Positions 1 through 8,425 of a stretch of 64,000 nucleotides of DNA are shown here, piece after piece. Made by a program: the position numbers and the translations under genes. The stretch is from CALDTK01 sp965213735 (GTDB taxonomy: Bacteria; Bacteroidota; Bacteroidia; Chitinophagales; Saprospiraceae): contig CBDCAB010000005.1 in assembly GCA_965213735.1 (NCBI GenBank), positions 744,001 to 808,000 on the forward strand. The letters run 5' to 3'. How positions within the stretch are numbered: the first letter of the stretch is position 1; each line of letters begins with the position of its first letter. Under the pieces are notes generated by a model. That model was not told the DNA's origin. It did not search any database and saw nothing but the letters and a program-made list of their open reading frames with translations.

Positions 1-1
1 A

Positions 2-1498
2 CGTGCTCAACACCAGGATTTGATAGGTCGCACCCTCGCGCTTGTAACGCGCGGTCAAGCCACCAGCTATAATATCGCCGGGCGCTCGCTGCGCATGGAC
101 TCCAAGCTGTTTAAATCTAACATTGTCACCGGCAACCGGCTGCAGCTCGTATTGGAGACGGTGCGTACATGGATAAACATGCACCAGGGGTTCTACTTTG
201 AACCAGGAGCGCTTAGTGAGCAACAGCACGCCATCGTCGAGCGACTCAAGGTGAAGAGTGCGGCCAACCTTGCCTTTCAGCTCTCTAAAGAGCAGGCTGC
301 CACGATGCTGCGTGACCTGGGTTATATACTGCGCTACATCATCGAGGTAGGTAGAGATGAGGATGACGGCCCAGGTGACGATGACCTGCAGAGCTTATGG
401 CACACCCTGCGTCGCGTGTACACCGACCACTACGTCGAAGTAACTCGTCAGACTAAAGCTAAGTCGCTACCGCGGGTATCGTTGGACGATGAGTCTGACA
501 GTATGGCCACCACCTCCACCACTACCACCGATGCCGATGCCGACGCACCTGAGACTGAGGGTACTTGCGTCGCGCCAGAGGCATCGAATACTCCCATCGT
601 CGAACCTGTGGATCAAGACCAAATCCCCAGTGGTTCAGTTCAGTCGGTACACGATCCTGAGGCCGCTTATCGCAGGAAGGGTCGCGGCATCAACCAACAA
701 GCCATCTCGGGCTATCACGCCAATATTACCGAGACTTGTGATGACTCCGATGTCCTTCGATTGATCACCTCTGTGGAGGTAGGTCCAGCTAATCAAAACG
801 AGAGTTCATTCATGGCTGGTGCGCTTGAGCAAACCAGGGAGGTGCTAAGCGATGTGAACTTGCAGGCAACCACTGAGGATGTTGGCCCGAGGAACGTGTA
901 TACCGACGGTGGGTACGACAGCAAGGCCACCCGGCTCATTATGCTCGGTAAGGTCTCGGGTGCTGAGGACCCACTTACCGAAAGCTCACCTACCGAACCA
1001 ACCGACCTGGAGTTGTCGTCATCGAAGCTGCGCGAAGAGTTCCGGTGGATCCTTGATAAAATTAAAGGACGTGCACATGCCTTCAAAATCAGGCGCTTGG
1101 CTGCTGGGCAAGTTGATCCTGCACAAGGCGAGGGGCGCGCGCACTATTCAGCAATACGCCTGGATACGGGAGAGGTGTGTAAGGTGAGCTTTTCGCATAG
1201 AGCAGGTAAATACATGCTGAAGTACGACAAGCGCAGGGCGTACTTTACCCCTGACGAAATTGCGGAGTACGTGCAGATCCAAGAGTTGATAGACGGCACC
1301 GAAGGCTATAATCGCAGCAAACGGCCAGAGGTAGAGTCAACGATTCATGAGGTATTTTGCAAGCTGAAGCGCGGGGTGAAGGTGGCCTATAGAGGACTTC
1401 ACAAGTCACGCACCTACGTATACTGTCGAGTTATGTGGGCCAATATGTCGAGAATTGCGCGACATGAGCAAGAGCTGGCGCTAACGCAGCGGGGGTAG
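2..1498 (+). CDS. IS1182-like DDE transposase, 5'-truncated by window edge
   Basis: The frame is open to the left edge, so the true start lies outside the window; the first in-frame start-like codon is a TTG at 20. The pattern fits IS1182-type DDE transposases. Near the N-terminus is RMDSKLFKSNI followed by LVLETVR, like the family's RxDSxLIxSNIA...ELVHETL block. The middle has SVHDPEAAYRRKG, GYHANITETCDDSD and VEVGPANQNE. Then VYTDGGYDS probably carries the second catalytic Asp, and RPEVESTIHEVF followed by YRGLHKSR probably carries the Glu and the C-terminal signature. A low-complexity Thr/Asp/Ala stretch lies around residues 165-185. The terminal inverted repeat could not be identified without the left end. 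Family placement is from remembered motif patterns; that it is a transposase is fairly sure, the exact family less so. Confidence 0.75.
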   Translation, partial: RAQHQDLIGRTLALVTRGQATSYNIAGRSLRMDSKLFKSNIVTGNRLQLVLETVRTWINMHQGFYFEPGALSEQQHAIVERLKVKSAANLAFQLSKEQAATMLRDLGYILRYIIEVGRDEDDGPGDDDLQSLWHTLRRVYTDHYVEVTRQTKAKSLPRVSLDDESDSMATTSTTTTDADADAPETEGTCVAPEASNTPIVEPVDQDQIPSGSVQSVHDPEAAYRRKGRGINQQAISGYHANITETCDDSDVLRLITSVEVGPANQNESSFMAGALEQTREVLSDVNLQATTEDVGPRNVYTDGGYDSKATRLIMLGKVSGAEDPLTESSPTEPTDLELSSSKLREEFRWILDKIKGRAHAFKIRRLAAGQVDPAQGEGRAHYSAIRLDTGEVCKVSFSHRAGKYMLKYDKRRAYFTPDEIAEYVQIQELIDGTEGYNRSKRPEVESTIHEVFCKLKRGVKVAYRGLHKSRTYVYCRVMWANMSRIARHEQELALTQRG

Positions 1499-1576
1499 AG
1501 GGCAAACCGTCGATTTGGCGAAAAAGGCATGAGCTGGGGCACATAAGTGCGACGTAAGAACTTCAAATCTTATAGC

Positions 1577-1592
1577 AAGAATTATAATTCTT
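1577..1592. repeat. 16-bp perfect palindrome in the transposase-LRR gap
   Basis: AAGAATTATAATTCTT is a perfect palindrome in the AT-rich gap between the transposase stop and the LRR gene. It could be an operator, part of an IS end or chance. The rest of the gap shows no gene. Confidence 0.35.
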
Positions 1593-1759
1593 ACCGAGTG
1601 TTAAGCTTAGAATGCCTGCAAACAGCTGCACTTATTAGCCAGTTGCTCGTGCTTTAGCAGAAAAAGTGCCTTTTTAGGGCGGACTCATCTCTGACTTTTG
1701 GTAGCCAAGATGGATTAGCCGATTATTTTGCCAATGCACCTTGCCCAATTGACTCAATT

Positions 1760-3952
1760 ATGGGGAATTTGCGTATCGGCCCAGGGGTAACCTCCCTAGA
1801 GCCCATGCTCGGACTAAAATTCATTGGAGGCTTTTTTACCATTACGGCCTCTAACGATCTGCTGACGCTTAACGGGCTGGACTCTCTTACTGAGGTCGAT
1901 GATAATATTAGCATTAGAGCCAGTGGGCTCATTAGTGTAGAGGGCCTTCAGAACCTTCGGCACATAGGTAGATCTACCTCACCAGTGCCAGGATACGATA
2001 ATAACCTTAAAGGCATTCGATTGGAAACTGCATCTTTGAAAAGTTTAAGCTTGATTGCCTCCGGAATAGATTTACACAATGGAAGTGTCGCTTTACAGGC
2101 GAGAGATTTGGAAAACATCGACATTATTTCAACGTGGAAGAATATTAATGATTTCTCATTATATCAATGTGATTCACTACGCAATACGCCTCGTTTCCCT
2201 AATATCCATTCACTTAATAGGCTTTATATAGCCCAGTGTTCAACTCTAACCAAAGTGACTTTTAGCCACTTGGATACAATCACATCAGTGGAAATTGAGA
2301 GATGCCCAAAGCTTGATACCATTGAATTTTCTAAGGGACTTACTTTCGCGCCTGGAGTTCAGTCTAACTTTCGTAACGAACGAGTCCACGATGCCACCCT
2401 CGACATCTACCTGCCCAGCCTGCGACACCTCCACCTTCCGAGTTACAACGCAGATACAGCTGTGCGGCAACTGTCATTTATTTTGAATGCTCCAATATCC
2501 CAACTTCCGAGTTTCCGAGGACATAATTTCTACAGATTTATCGTTCGCAGACTCAATGTCGATGGGACAATCGATCTTAGCGGCAATTTAGATCATACAA
2601 ACTGGGTTCTAGCCTATCCTGAAATATCCCTTGGCATTATGCCCAACATCGATACTATTTTACTACCCAATAATGCAGGAACAGTAAGTATTGGAACAAC
2701 CAATCAGTTATCCTGTGTCAGTAGCGAATCAAATACACTCAGCTTCAAAAACTTTTCTATAGGAGCGGCGCCCTCATTAGAGTCCATAGAAATACTCCCT
2801 AAGTTAAGGAACGTCAACTGGGACGATTATATATACTTAGGTCCACTTGAGACCTTTACTTTTCAACCAAATGATTTTGGCTTCCTGCAGCGCGCAGGTG
2901 CTATTCTATTCGATGACTTACCAAGAATTACCAGCCTGCCCACCTTCTCATCACTTGACACAGTACTATCTGTTGGACTACGAGACATCGCCTTGAGCGG
3001 GCATATGCAGCTGTTCGAGCCTCACCGCACGCATATCGCACTAGGGATAGCCATTATACAAGACGAAGCCTACACTGTACTCGGGGCGAGCCTCCGCATC
3101 AACTCCGACGTACGTTCACTTACACGTAGAGGTCCATACGAAGAGATAGATACAGCTCCTTCTAGTGCGTCGGGCACGCTCGGCCTTTTTGGCCCTGCCC
3201 ACTCTGGTATTTTCCTGAGCTATGGTGCAAATCGAGATATTCCCTCTGATGGTGGAGCTAACCTCACACTTCTCGGCCTGGATAGCCTCCGACACGTCAG
3301 CGAGTTTGGACTCTTCAATCATGGCTCAGATGTGCCGCCTACCTCACCAGATTGGGTACCTCATCTAGAGACTGCCGGAGGTGTATTCGTAGCAAGTAGT
3401 GCCAGCGAACAGATCGGCTTGCCAGCGCGCATCACTAAACTCACTGATCGTAGCGATCTGGTAGATGCAGGAGTTAGCACGGATTCTCAAATGCTGAGAC
3501 TTTCCCACCTGCGAAACCTCACCGAGGCACGGGCGCTGTGTCCTCTAGTTGAGTCTGGTACTATCGTCGACTATCTCCTCGAGCAAGTGGCCCCTCCATT
3601 CGACACACCTACTGGCCTACTACGCTATTGCGATACCGTAAGCACTATCTCAACTACTTCATCAAATTGGCAGGCCTTTCAGCTTTATCCGACTGTACAG
3701 CGGCCTGGTGGAGTAGTGAATGTCGTCGGGCTCGATGACGTGTCCGGGCACCTGCGCTACCAAATCTACGGCGCGGGCGGCCAACTCGTAAGCTCAGGTA
3801 CTTTGGTGGAATCTAGCACCAATGGCGGGCGCGCTGGGCTACTCACTGTGCCTCACGCCCTGGCTCCGGGTTCTTACTGGGTCACGGTACAAGCCCCGAG
3901 CACAGGCCAACGAGCCACTGGTGTAATTGTGGTTGGCGAGCCTCGCCCCTAG
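1760..3952 (+). CDS. Leucine-rich-repeat-like surface protein, 5' end apparently missing
   Basis: A 730-residue protein built of irregular repeats of the receptor-L/BspA-like type (for example GLDSLTEVDDNISI, GLQNLRHIG, then a LRNVNW-type repeat). It ends in a short beta-rich domain from about residue 640 (GGVVNVVGLDDVSG to TGVIVVGEPRP) that resembles a T9SS C-terminal sorting tail. It would therefore be expected to act on the cell surface or outside. The ATG at 1760 is not convincing. The same frame is open back to 1658 and encodes LTFGSQDGLADYFANAPCP, which matches the usual start of the first repeat in such proteins (a cysteine, then I-x-GNL-I). No ATG, GTG or TTG occurs in that extension and no signal peptide is encoded. 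The gene is probably truncated or frameshifted at its 5' end, just downstream of an IS transposase. Confidence 0.6.
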   Translation: MGNLRIGPGVTSLEPMLGLKFIGGFFTITASNDLLTLNGLDSLTEVDDNISIRASGLISVEGLQNLRHIGRSTSPVPGYDNNLKGIRLETASLKSLSLIASGIDLHNGSVALQARDLENIDIISTWKNINDFSLYQCDSLRNTPRFPNIHSLNRLYIAQCSTLTKVTFSHLDTITSVEIERCPKLDTIEFSKGLTFAPGVQSNFRNERVHDATLDIYLPSLRHLHLPSYNADTAVRQLSFILNAPISQLPSFRGHNFYRFIVRRLNVDGTIDLSGNLDHTNWVLAYPEISLGIMPNIDTILLPNNAGTVSIGTTNQLSCVSSESNTLSFKNFSIGAAPSLESIEILPKLRNVNWDDYIYLGPLETFTFQPNDFGFLQRAGAILFDDLPRITSLPTFSSLDTVLSVGLRDIALSGHMQLFEPHRTHIALGIAIIQDEAYTVLGASLRINSDVRSLTRRGPYEEIDTAPSSASGTLGLFGPAHSGIFLSYGANRDIPSDGGANLTLLGLDSLRHVSEFGLFNHGSDVPPTSPDWVPHLETAGGVFVASSASEQIGLPARITKLTDRSDLVDAGVSTDSQMLRLSHLRNLTEARALCPLVESGTIVDYLLEQVAPPFDTPTGLLRYCDTVSTISTTSSNWQAFQLYPTVQRPGGVVNVVGLDDVSGHLRYQIYGAGGQLVSSGTLVESSTNGGRAGLLTVPHALAPGSYWVTVQAPSTGQRATGVIVVGEPRP

Positions 3953-3992
3953 CACCCAGCCCCCAACACCCAGCACAGCCCCTCGAACACCT

Positions 3993-4244
3993 AAAAAACG
4001 GCGAAGCCTAAAAACAAGCGAAGCTGAAAAAACAGCGAAGCCAAAACCGGCGAAGCCCCCCTTTGCGACCCTTGCGTCCTCCCTTTGCGAACCTTGCGAT
4101 ACCACTTACCCAGCAACAGCCCCTTAACCAGCAACAAACGGCGAAGCCTACAAACTAGCGAAGCTTAAAAAACAGCGAAGCCAAAACGCGAAGCAACCCT
4201 TTGCGACCCTTGCGTCCTCCCTTTGCGACCCTTGCGATACCATT
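3993..4244. repeat. Two tandem copies of a ~113-bp imperfect repeat
   Basis: Two copies, about 3993-4107 and 4134-4244, each contain a run of GCGAAGCC-type words followed by CCCTTTGCGACCCTTGCGTC and a second TTTGCGA-CCTTGCGAT word. They fill the gap between two convergent genes, together with CCCAGCA-type heptamer runs at 3951-3980 and 4250-4267. A related GCGAAGCC run is at 46395-46450. No gene is supported here; small open frames are by-products of the repeat. Confidence 0.7.
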
Positions 4245-4267
4245 TCCTTACAGCACTCAGCACCCCC

Positions 4268-5098
4268 CTAAGGCCAATCATCAAAAACCACATAAACAGG
4301 CGCATGGTCGCTACAGGCTCGGGCAGCATCGAGGTCGTTGCGGAGGTAGGCGACAATGTCGAGAATTCCACGCTCGAGGACTTGTATCTGGTGCACCGGC
4401 ACCAAAATATTGTCGCCCTCGTGGTGGTAAGGCTCCTCACCCGCTGCGGACCACTTCTTTTTTAAGGTCGTCGCCTGACCTGAAAGTGCTGTTTCGTAGC
4501 CCCGCTTTTTCCAAGGATTGAACACCGTGTGATGACTCACCACATTAAAGTCTCCGAGTACGAAAAGCGGCACATCAGCATATTGATCAGGCATGTTTCT
4601 GAAGAGCGCAATTTCCTGTTCAGGATGTTTTGAATAAGGACGTGCGTGAAAATTGGCTACCCGAAAGCGCTTACCTTCCCACTCAAATTCAGCGAGGTAA
4701 GGCTCGCGCTCTATGGTTTTGGCGAAAGCTGAAATGAGCTGCGGCCGCCCCAACAACTTGATAGTGGAGGTGCGCCATATAAACGCGTAGCGCTCTGCGA
4801 TATAGGGACTGGAGCTGTGGGTAGGATCGGATATGCAGTAGTCGTAATCTGCGCCCTTGCGGTCGAGAGCATCCACGAGCCTGGCAACCGCCTGCGCGCC
4901 AGCAGTATCTTTAGCCACCACCTCCTGCAGCGCAATGACATCATTGCCACGAAGAATTTGAGCCATCAACTCTATCTCAGCATCCGACTTCGTGCCACCC
5001 ATGTCCTGGATATTCCACGAAACGAGCTTGACATTCGCATTTTGCGCTTCCGCAAAACCAGACAAGACCAGGCAAAGGAGCAGAAACAGCGTGCGCAC
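4268..5098 (-). CDS. Secreted endonuclease/exonuclease/phosphatase-fold hydrolase
   Basis: A 276-residue protein with a signal peptide (residues 1 to about 19, cleavage after AEA) followed by a complete EEP (DNase I-like) fold. Motifs in order: SWNIQDMG near the start, ALQEVV with the metal-binding Glu, YAFIWR, VANFHARP with a catalytic His, VLGDFNVV with the Asp-Asn pair, DNILVP, and SDHAPVYVVF with the terminal catalytic Asp-His. All metal and catalytic positions look intact. The family covers nucleases, inositol-phosphatases and sphingomyelinases; the substrate cannot be told. A periplasmic or secreted nuclease or phosphodiesterase role is the simplest inference. It lies downstream of nadD on the same strand with a 37-bp gap and may be co-transcribed with it. 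Confidence 0.85.
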   Translation of the reverse strand: MRTLFLLLCLVLSGFAEAQNANVKLVSWNIQDMGGTKSDAEIELMAQILRGNDVIALQEVVAKDTAGAQAVARLVDALDRKGADYDYCISDPTHSSSPYIAERYAFIWRTSTIKLLGRPQLISAFAKTIEREPYLAEFEWEGKRFRVANFHARPYSKHPEQEIALFRNMPDQYADVPLFVLGDFNVVSHHTVFNPWKKRGYETALSGQATTLKKKWSAAGEEPYHHEGDNILVPVHQIQVLERGILDIVAYLRNDLDAARACSDHAPVYVVFDDWP

Positions 5099-5135
5099 GC
5101 CTTACATAACGCAAAATCTGCGCGACGGGTGCCGG

Positions 5136-5705
5136 CTAGCGATATAAACCTTGAGCGATTAGTTCTAAGCGCACAGGCTCAGGCACGAGGTAGCGGATAG
5201 ATTTGCCTGCACGCACTGCCGCTCGAATGTAACTGCTCGAAATGCGCATCTGTGGCGCATCATGATGTAGCAGCACCTGCTCATGGTCGGCATAAGGACC
5301 AGTCACTTCATATTCAGGTCGCAGGTATACGTGCACCTGGTGGTGCTTCAAGATTTCTTCGGCGTTTTTCCACTTGTGCAGCGTAGCCAGGTTGTCGCCG
5401 CCCATGATGAGGGCAAACGTTCGCTGCGGATATTTGTCGCGCAAGTAGGCGAGTGTATCGACGGTATAGCTTGGTTTGGGCAGCGCAAACTCCACGTTGC
5501 TCGAGCGCACCTTGTCGTTGTCGCCGATGCCTAAGTCGAGCAGTGCCAACCTGTCGTAGTCGTTGGCGAGGGTGCGCCGCTCTTTGTGCGGATTGTGCGG
5601 GGAAAGTACCATCCAAGTTTCGCCCAGCTCTTCAGCAAAGTAGTTGGCAATGATTAAGTGCCCAATATGCACTGGATTGAAGGAGCCAAAAAAGAGGGCG
5701 GTCAT
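5136..5705 (-). CDS. nadD: Nicotinate-nucleotide adenylyltransferase
   Basis: Transfers AMP from ATP to nicotinate mononucleotide to give deamido-NAD in cytoplasmic NAD synthesis. The 189-residue length is normal. The nucleotidyltransferase signature GSFNPVHIGH is at residues 8-17, with SPHNPHK at about 35-41, MGGDNLATLHKW around 100, and the C-terminal ISSSYIRAAVRAGKSIRYLVP block, whose SSxxIR element belongs to the family. The ATG at 5703-5705 is the only sensible start because the GSFNP motif follows within eight residues. Immediately upstream lie simple GGAGGCT repeats and the 29-bp minisatellite that separate it from dnaN. Confidence 0.95.
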   Translation of the reverse strand: MTALFFGSFNPVHIGHLIIANYFAEELGETWMVLSPHNPHKERRTLANDYDRLALLDLGIGDNDKVRSSNVEFALPKPSYTVDTLAYLRDKYPQRTFALIMGGDNLATLHKWKNAEEILKHHQVHVYLRPEYEVTGPYADHEQVLLHHDAPQMRISSSYIRAAVRAGKSIRYLVPEPVRLELIAQGLYR

Positions 5706-5706
5706 G

Positions 5707-5765
5707 GGAGGTGGAGGCTGGAGGCTGGAGGCTGGAGGCTAGATCGCTGCGCTGCTGGAGGCTGG
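5707..5765. repeat. Short GGAGGCT-type direct repeats before nadD
   Basis: Runs of GGAGGCTGGAGGCTGGAGGCT and a later CTGGAGGCTGGA lie just upstream of the nadD start and next to the minisatellite. No promoter box could be picked out in this stretch. Confidence 0.6.
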
Positions 5766-5796
5766 ACTGCTTTTATTTAATTGCAAAGCTATCCAA

Positions 5797-6492
5797 CAGC
5801 GAGGAACGAGCGATCCAGCTTCCAACAGCGAGATACGAGCGATCCAGCTTCCAGCAGCGAGATACGAGCGATCCAGCTTCCAGCAGCGAGATACGAGCGA
5901 TCCAGCTTCCAACAGCGAGATACGAGCGATCCAGCTTCCAACAGCGAGATACGAGCGGTCCAGCTTCCAACAGCGAGATACGAGCGATCCAGCTTCCAAC
6001 AGCGAGATACGAGCGGTCCAGCTTCCAACAGCGAGATACGAGCGATCCAGCTTCCAACAGCGAGATACGAGCGGTCCAGCTTCCAACAGCGAGATACGAG
6101 CGATCCAGCTTCCAGCAGCGAGATCCGAGCGATCCAACTTCCAACAGCGAGATACGAGCGATCCAGCTTCCAACAGCGAGATACGAGCGGTCCAGCTACC
6201 AACAGCGAGATACGAGCGATCCAGCTTCCAGCAGCGAGAAACGAGCGATCCAGCTTCCAGCAGCGAGATACGAGCGATCCAGCTTCCAACAGCGAGATAC
6301 GAGCGATCCAGCTTCCAGCAGCGAGATACGAGCGATCCAACTTCCAACAGCGAGATACGAGCGATCCAGCTTCCAACAGCGAGATATGAGCGATCCAGCT
6401 TCCAACAGCGAGATACGAGCGATACAGCTTCCAACAGCGAGATACGAGCGATCCAACTTCCAACAGCGAGTAACGAGCGACCCAGCACCCAG
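5797..6492. repeat. 29-bp minisatellite, 24 copies
   Basis: A head-to-tail array with consensus CAGCGAGATACGAGCGATCC plus AGCTTCCAA, period exactly 29 bp. The first CAGCGAG is at 5797 and the last at 6464, that is 23 intervals and 24 copies; the last copy diverges after about 6481. Copies differ by a few substitutions (GCGATCC/GCGGTCC, CCAACAG/CCAGCAG, AGCTTCC/AACTTCC). There are no spacers. Since 29 is not a multiple of three, long open frames appear on both strands, all reading a 29-residue period; none shows an independent gene signal. The array fills the gap between nadD and dnaN and is bounded on the right by a CCCAGCA heptamer run. Confidence 0.95.
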
Positions 6493-6503
6493 CACCCAAC
6501 ACC

Positions 6504-7616
6504 CTAATAATGCACCATCACAGGCATCACCAGCATTAAAGTTTCTTCGTTTTCCTCCTCCTCACCCGGCATCATGATGGCGGCACGGTTGGGTTCAGAA
6601 AATTTCATGGTAATGGTCTCTGATTCCAGCGCATTGAGCATTTCGACCAAGAATTTGGCGTTGAACGCGATCTTGAGTTGCTCACCTTCATAGGTGCAGG
6701 TAAGCTGTTCGGTAGCTTCATTGGCAAAATCGGCATCGCGTCCCTGGAGGGTGAGGCTTCCTTCAGAAAGGTCGAGCTGCACCTGATTGGTGGTCTTGTT
6801 GGCGTAGAGTGCTATGCGCTTGAGCGAACTTTGTAGATCGCCCCGATCAACAGTGAGTACGTTCGGATTTTCGCGAGGAATAACATTATTGTAATCCGGG
6901 AAGTTTGCATTAATAAGCAGACAGGCAATATGGGTATTGCCTATATCGAAAAATGCGTTTTTCCGGTTAAAGGACATCTTAACTTCATCCTTGCCATGGG
7001 CAGCATTTTTAATCAGCGTTAGCGCTTTGCGGGGTACGATAAAACTTCCCGATGCAGAACCACTCAGCTGGCTGACAGAGAACTTCACCAGCTTGTGTGC
7101 ATCGGTGGCAACGAAATTAATGGCAGCATCATCGACTTCGAAATATACCCCCATCATTGCCGGACGTAACTCATCCGTAGTAGTGGCAAAGAGCGTTTTG
7201 TTGATGGCCCGCTCTAGGGTAGCTACGCTTGCTCCGATTTGCTCGACATCTTCAGCCTGCGGAAGCTTAGGGTAATCTGCCGCATCGGCGCCAGCGAGTT
7301 TGTACTTACCGTAGGCGCTGGTAATTTCAATGCCCATCTTATCGTCGACCTCGAAAGTGACGGGCTGCTCGGGCAGTGCCTTGAGGGTGTCGCTGATGAG
7401 CTTGGCAGGAATGGCAACCAAAAAATCTTCATCTGCCTGCACCTCCATGCGGGTGATGATGCTGGTTTCAAGATCGGTTGCCGACACCACCAACTCTGAT
7501 CCTTCTATCTTGAAAAGGAAATTTTCGAGTATGGGCACCACTGGATTGGCGGTGATAGCGCCACCAGCGAGATTGAGATGCTTTTGGAGCGTCCCCGAGG
7601 AAATTGTGAACTTCAT
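6504..7616 (-). CDS. dnaN: DNA polymerase III subunit beta (sliding clamp)
   Basis: Forms the ring-shaped dimer that tethers replicative polymerase to DNA. The 370-residue length and three clamp domains fit DnaN. The N-terminus MKFTISSGTLQKHL with VVPILENFLF and SATDLETSI, the central ATTTDELRPAMMGV and VATDAHKLV, and NFPDYNNVIP are conserved clamp segments. The C-terminus (MLVMPVMVHY) is of the expected kind. The start is set by the canonical N-terminal sequence. A -7-like TACTTTCG box lies 17 bp upstream. dnaA is not in the window, so no origin is inferred from this gene. Its stop lies next to the CCCAGCA run and minisatellite. Confidence 0.97.
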   Translation of the reverse strand: MKFTISSGTLQKHLNLAGGAITANPVVPILENFLFKIEGSELVVSATDLETSIITRMEVQADEDFLVAIPAKLISDTLKALPEQPVTFEVDDKMGIEITSAYGKYKLAGADAADYPKLPQAEDVEQIGASVATLERAINKTLFATTTDELRPAMMGVYFEVDDAAINFVATDAHKLVKFSVSQLSGSASGSFIVPRKALTLIKNAAHGKDEVKMSFNRKNAFFDIGNTHIACLLINANFPDYNNVIPRENPNVLTVDRGDLQSSLKRIALYANKTTNQVQLDLSEGSLTLQGRDADFANEATEQLTCTYEGEQLKIAFNAKFLVEMLNALESETITMKFSEPNRAAIMMPGEEEENEETLMLVMPVMVHY

Positions 7617-7633
7617 ATGTCGAGCTTAGGGAG

Positions 7634-7641
7634 CGAAAGTA
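7634..7641 (-). promoter_or_regulatory. Candidate -7 box of dnaN
   Basis: On the minus strand TACTTTCG fits the Bacteroidota -7 consensus TAnnTTyG and lies 17 bp before the dnaN ATG. No clear TTG -33 box is seen at the usual 19-20 bp distance, so this is tentative. Confidence 0.35.
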
Positions 7642-7707
7642 GGGCCTGGGGTGGGGCCATTACTCACTTTGTATGGACATGTGCTGTGGAGAGTTCGCTG
7701 TGCAGAG

Positions 7708-8382
7708 TCAGCTGTTGTCGAGGGGCGCGTGTAGCTCCGGACCGTTGTTGCGTACGCTGTTGACGAGTGGTGGCACCGCATAAAGTTGCAGCGAGCCATC
7801 GGGCGGAGTGTGTAGAATCTCTACAATTTCATCCTCGCTCAGCTCACTCAGCCAAGCTTCTCGCAGGGCGGGTGAGTTGAGCACCACGGGCATGCGGTTG
7901 TGCACTTTGCTCATTTCCGCATTGGGTTCGGTGGTGATGATGGAGAAGGTGAGCTTTTGATTTTCCTCGTCCTGCTTGTCGCGCCAATATTCCCAAATTC
8001 CTGCCAGCACCAAGGGTTCGCCATTGCTAGGGGTGATGCGATAGGGTTGTTTCTGTTTGCCTTCGCGCCGCCATTCGTAAAAGCTGTCGCCAATCACGAG
8101 GCAGCGCCGCTCGCGGATGGGTTTGCGAAAGCTCGGTTTGGAGAGAATGCCCTCGCTGCGGGCGTTGATCATTTTGGCGGTGTTCTTCCCGTCCTTGCTC
8201 CAAAACGGTACGAGTCCCCACTCAAACAGCTCCACCTGCTGCGGGTGGCGATTGGTGATCACCGGCGCGAGCTGAGTAGGGGCTACATTGTAGTTGGGTT
8301 TGAGGTTTTGCGGAAGCGTAATGGGCCCGAATGCCTCATCGATTTGATCGGGAGTAAGGGTTTGCGAGTAGCGTCCACACAT
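7708..8382 (-). CDS. yedK: SOS response-associated peptidase (SRAP/YedK, HMCES family)
   Basis: YedK/HMCES proteins bind abasic sites in single-stranded DNA and form a thiazolidine crosslink through Cys2. The start at 8382 is chosen because the protein must begin MCGRY so that Cys2 becomes N-terminal; the same frame runs further upstream but overlaps the EamA gene. In the 224-residue product I see MCGRYSQ, PNYNVAPTQ with the conserved Asn, WGLVPFW, MINARSEG, RCLVIGDSFYEW with the conserved Glu, LAGIWEYW, and VHNRMPVVL with the active-site His. All expected active-site residues are present. It lies 43 bp downstream of the EamA gene on the same strand and may share its transcript. LexA-type control cannot be judged. 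Confidence 0.93.
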   Translation of the reverse strand: MCGRYSQTLTPDQIDEAFGPITLPQNLKPNYNVAPTQLAPVITNRHPQQVELFEWGLVPFWSKDGKNTAKMINARSEGILSKPSFRKPIRERRCLVIGDSFYEWRREGKQKQPYRITPSNGEPLVLAGIWEYWRDKQDEENQKLTFSIITTEPNAEMSKVHNRMPVVLNSPALREAWLSELSEDEIVEILHTPPDGSLQLYAVPPLVNSVRNNGPELHAPLDNS

Positions 8383-8425
8383 GTCTATATATAAGGTGTG
8401 GGTGTTGCCCTTGTTCGGCAAGAGC

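Noticed and set aside
5797..6492. CRISPR array
   Set aside because: The 29-bp units follow each other without spacers, and no cas gene is present.
5711..6577. Long overlapping frames on both strands in the 29-bp array, up to 288 residues
   Set aside because: They result from a stop-free 29-bp unit; all frames read the same 29-residue period and none has a signal or family match.
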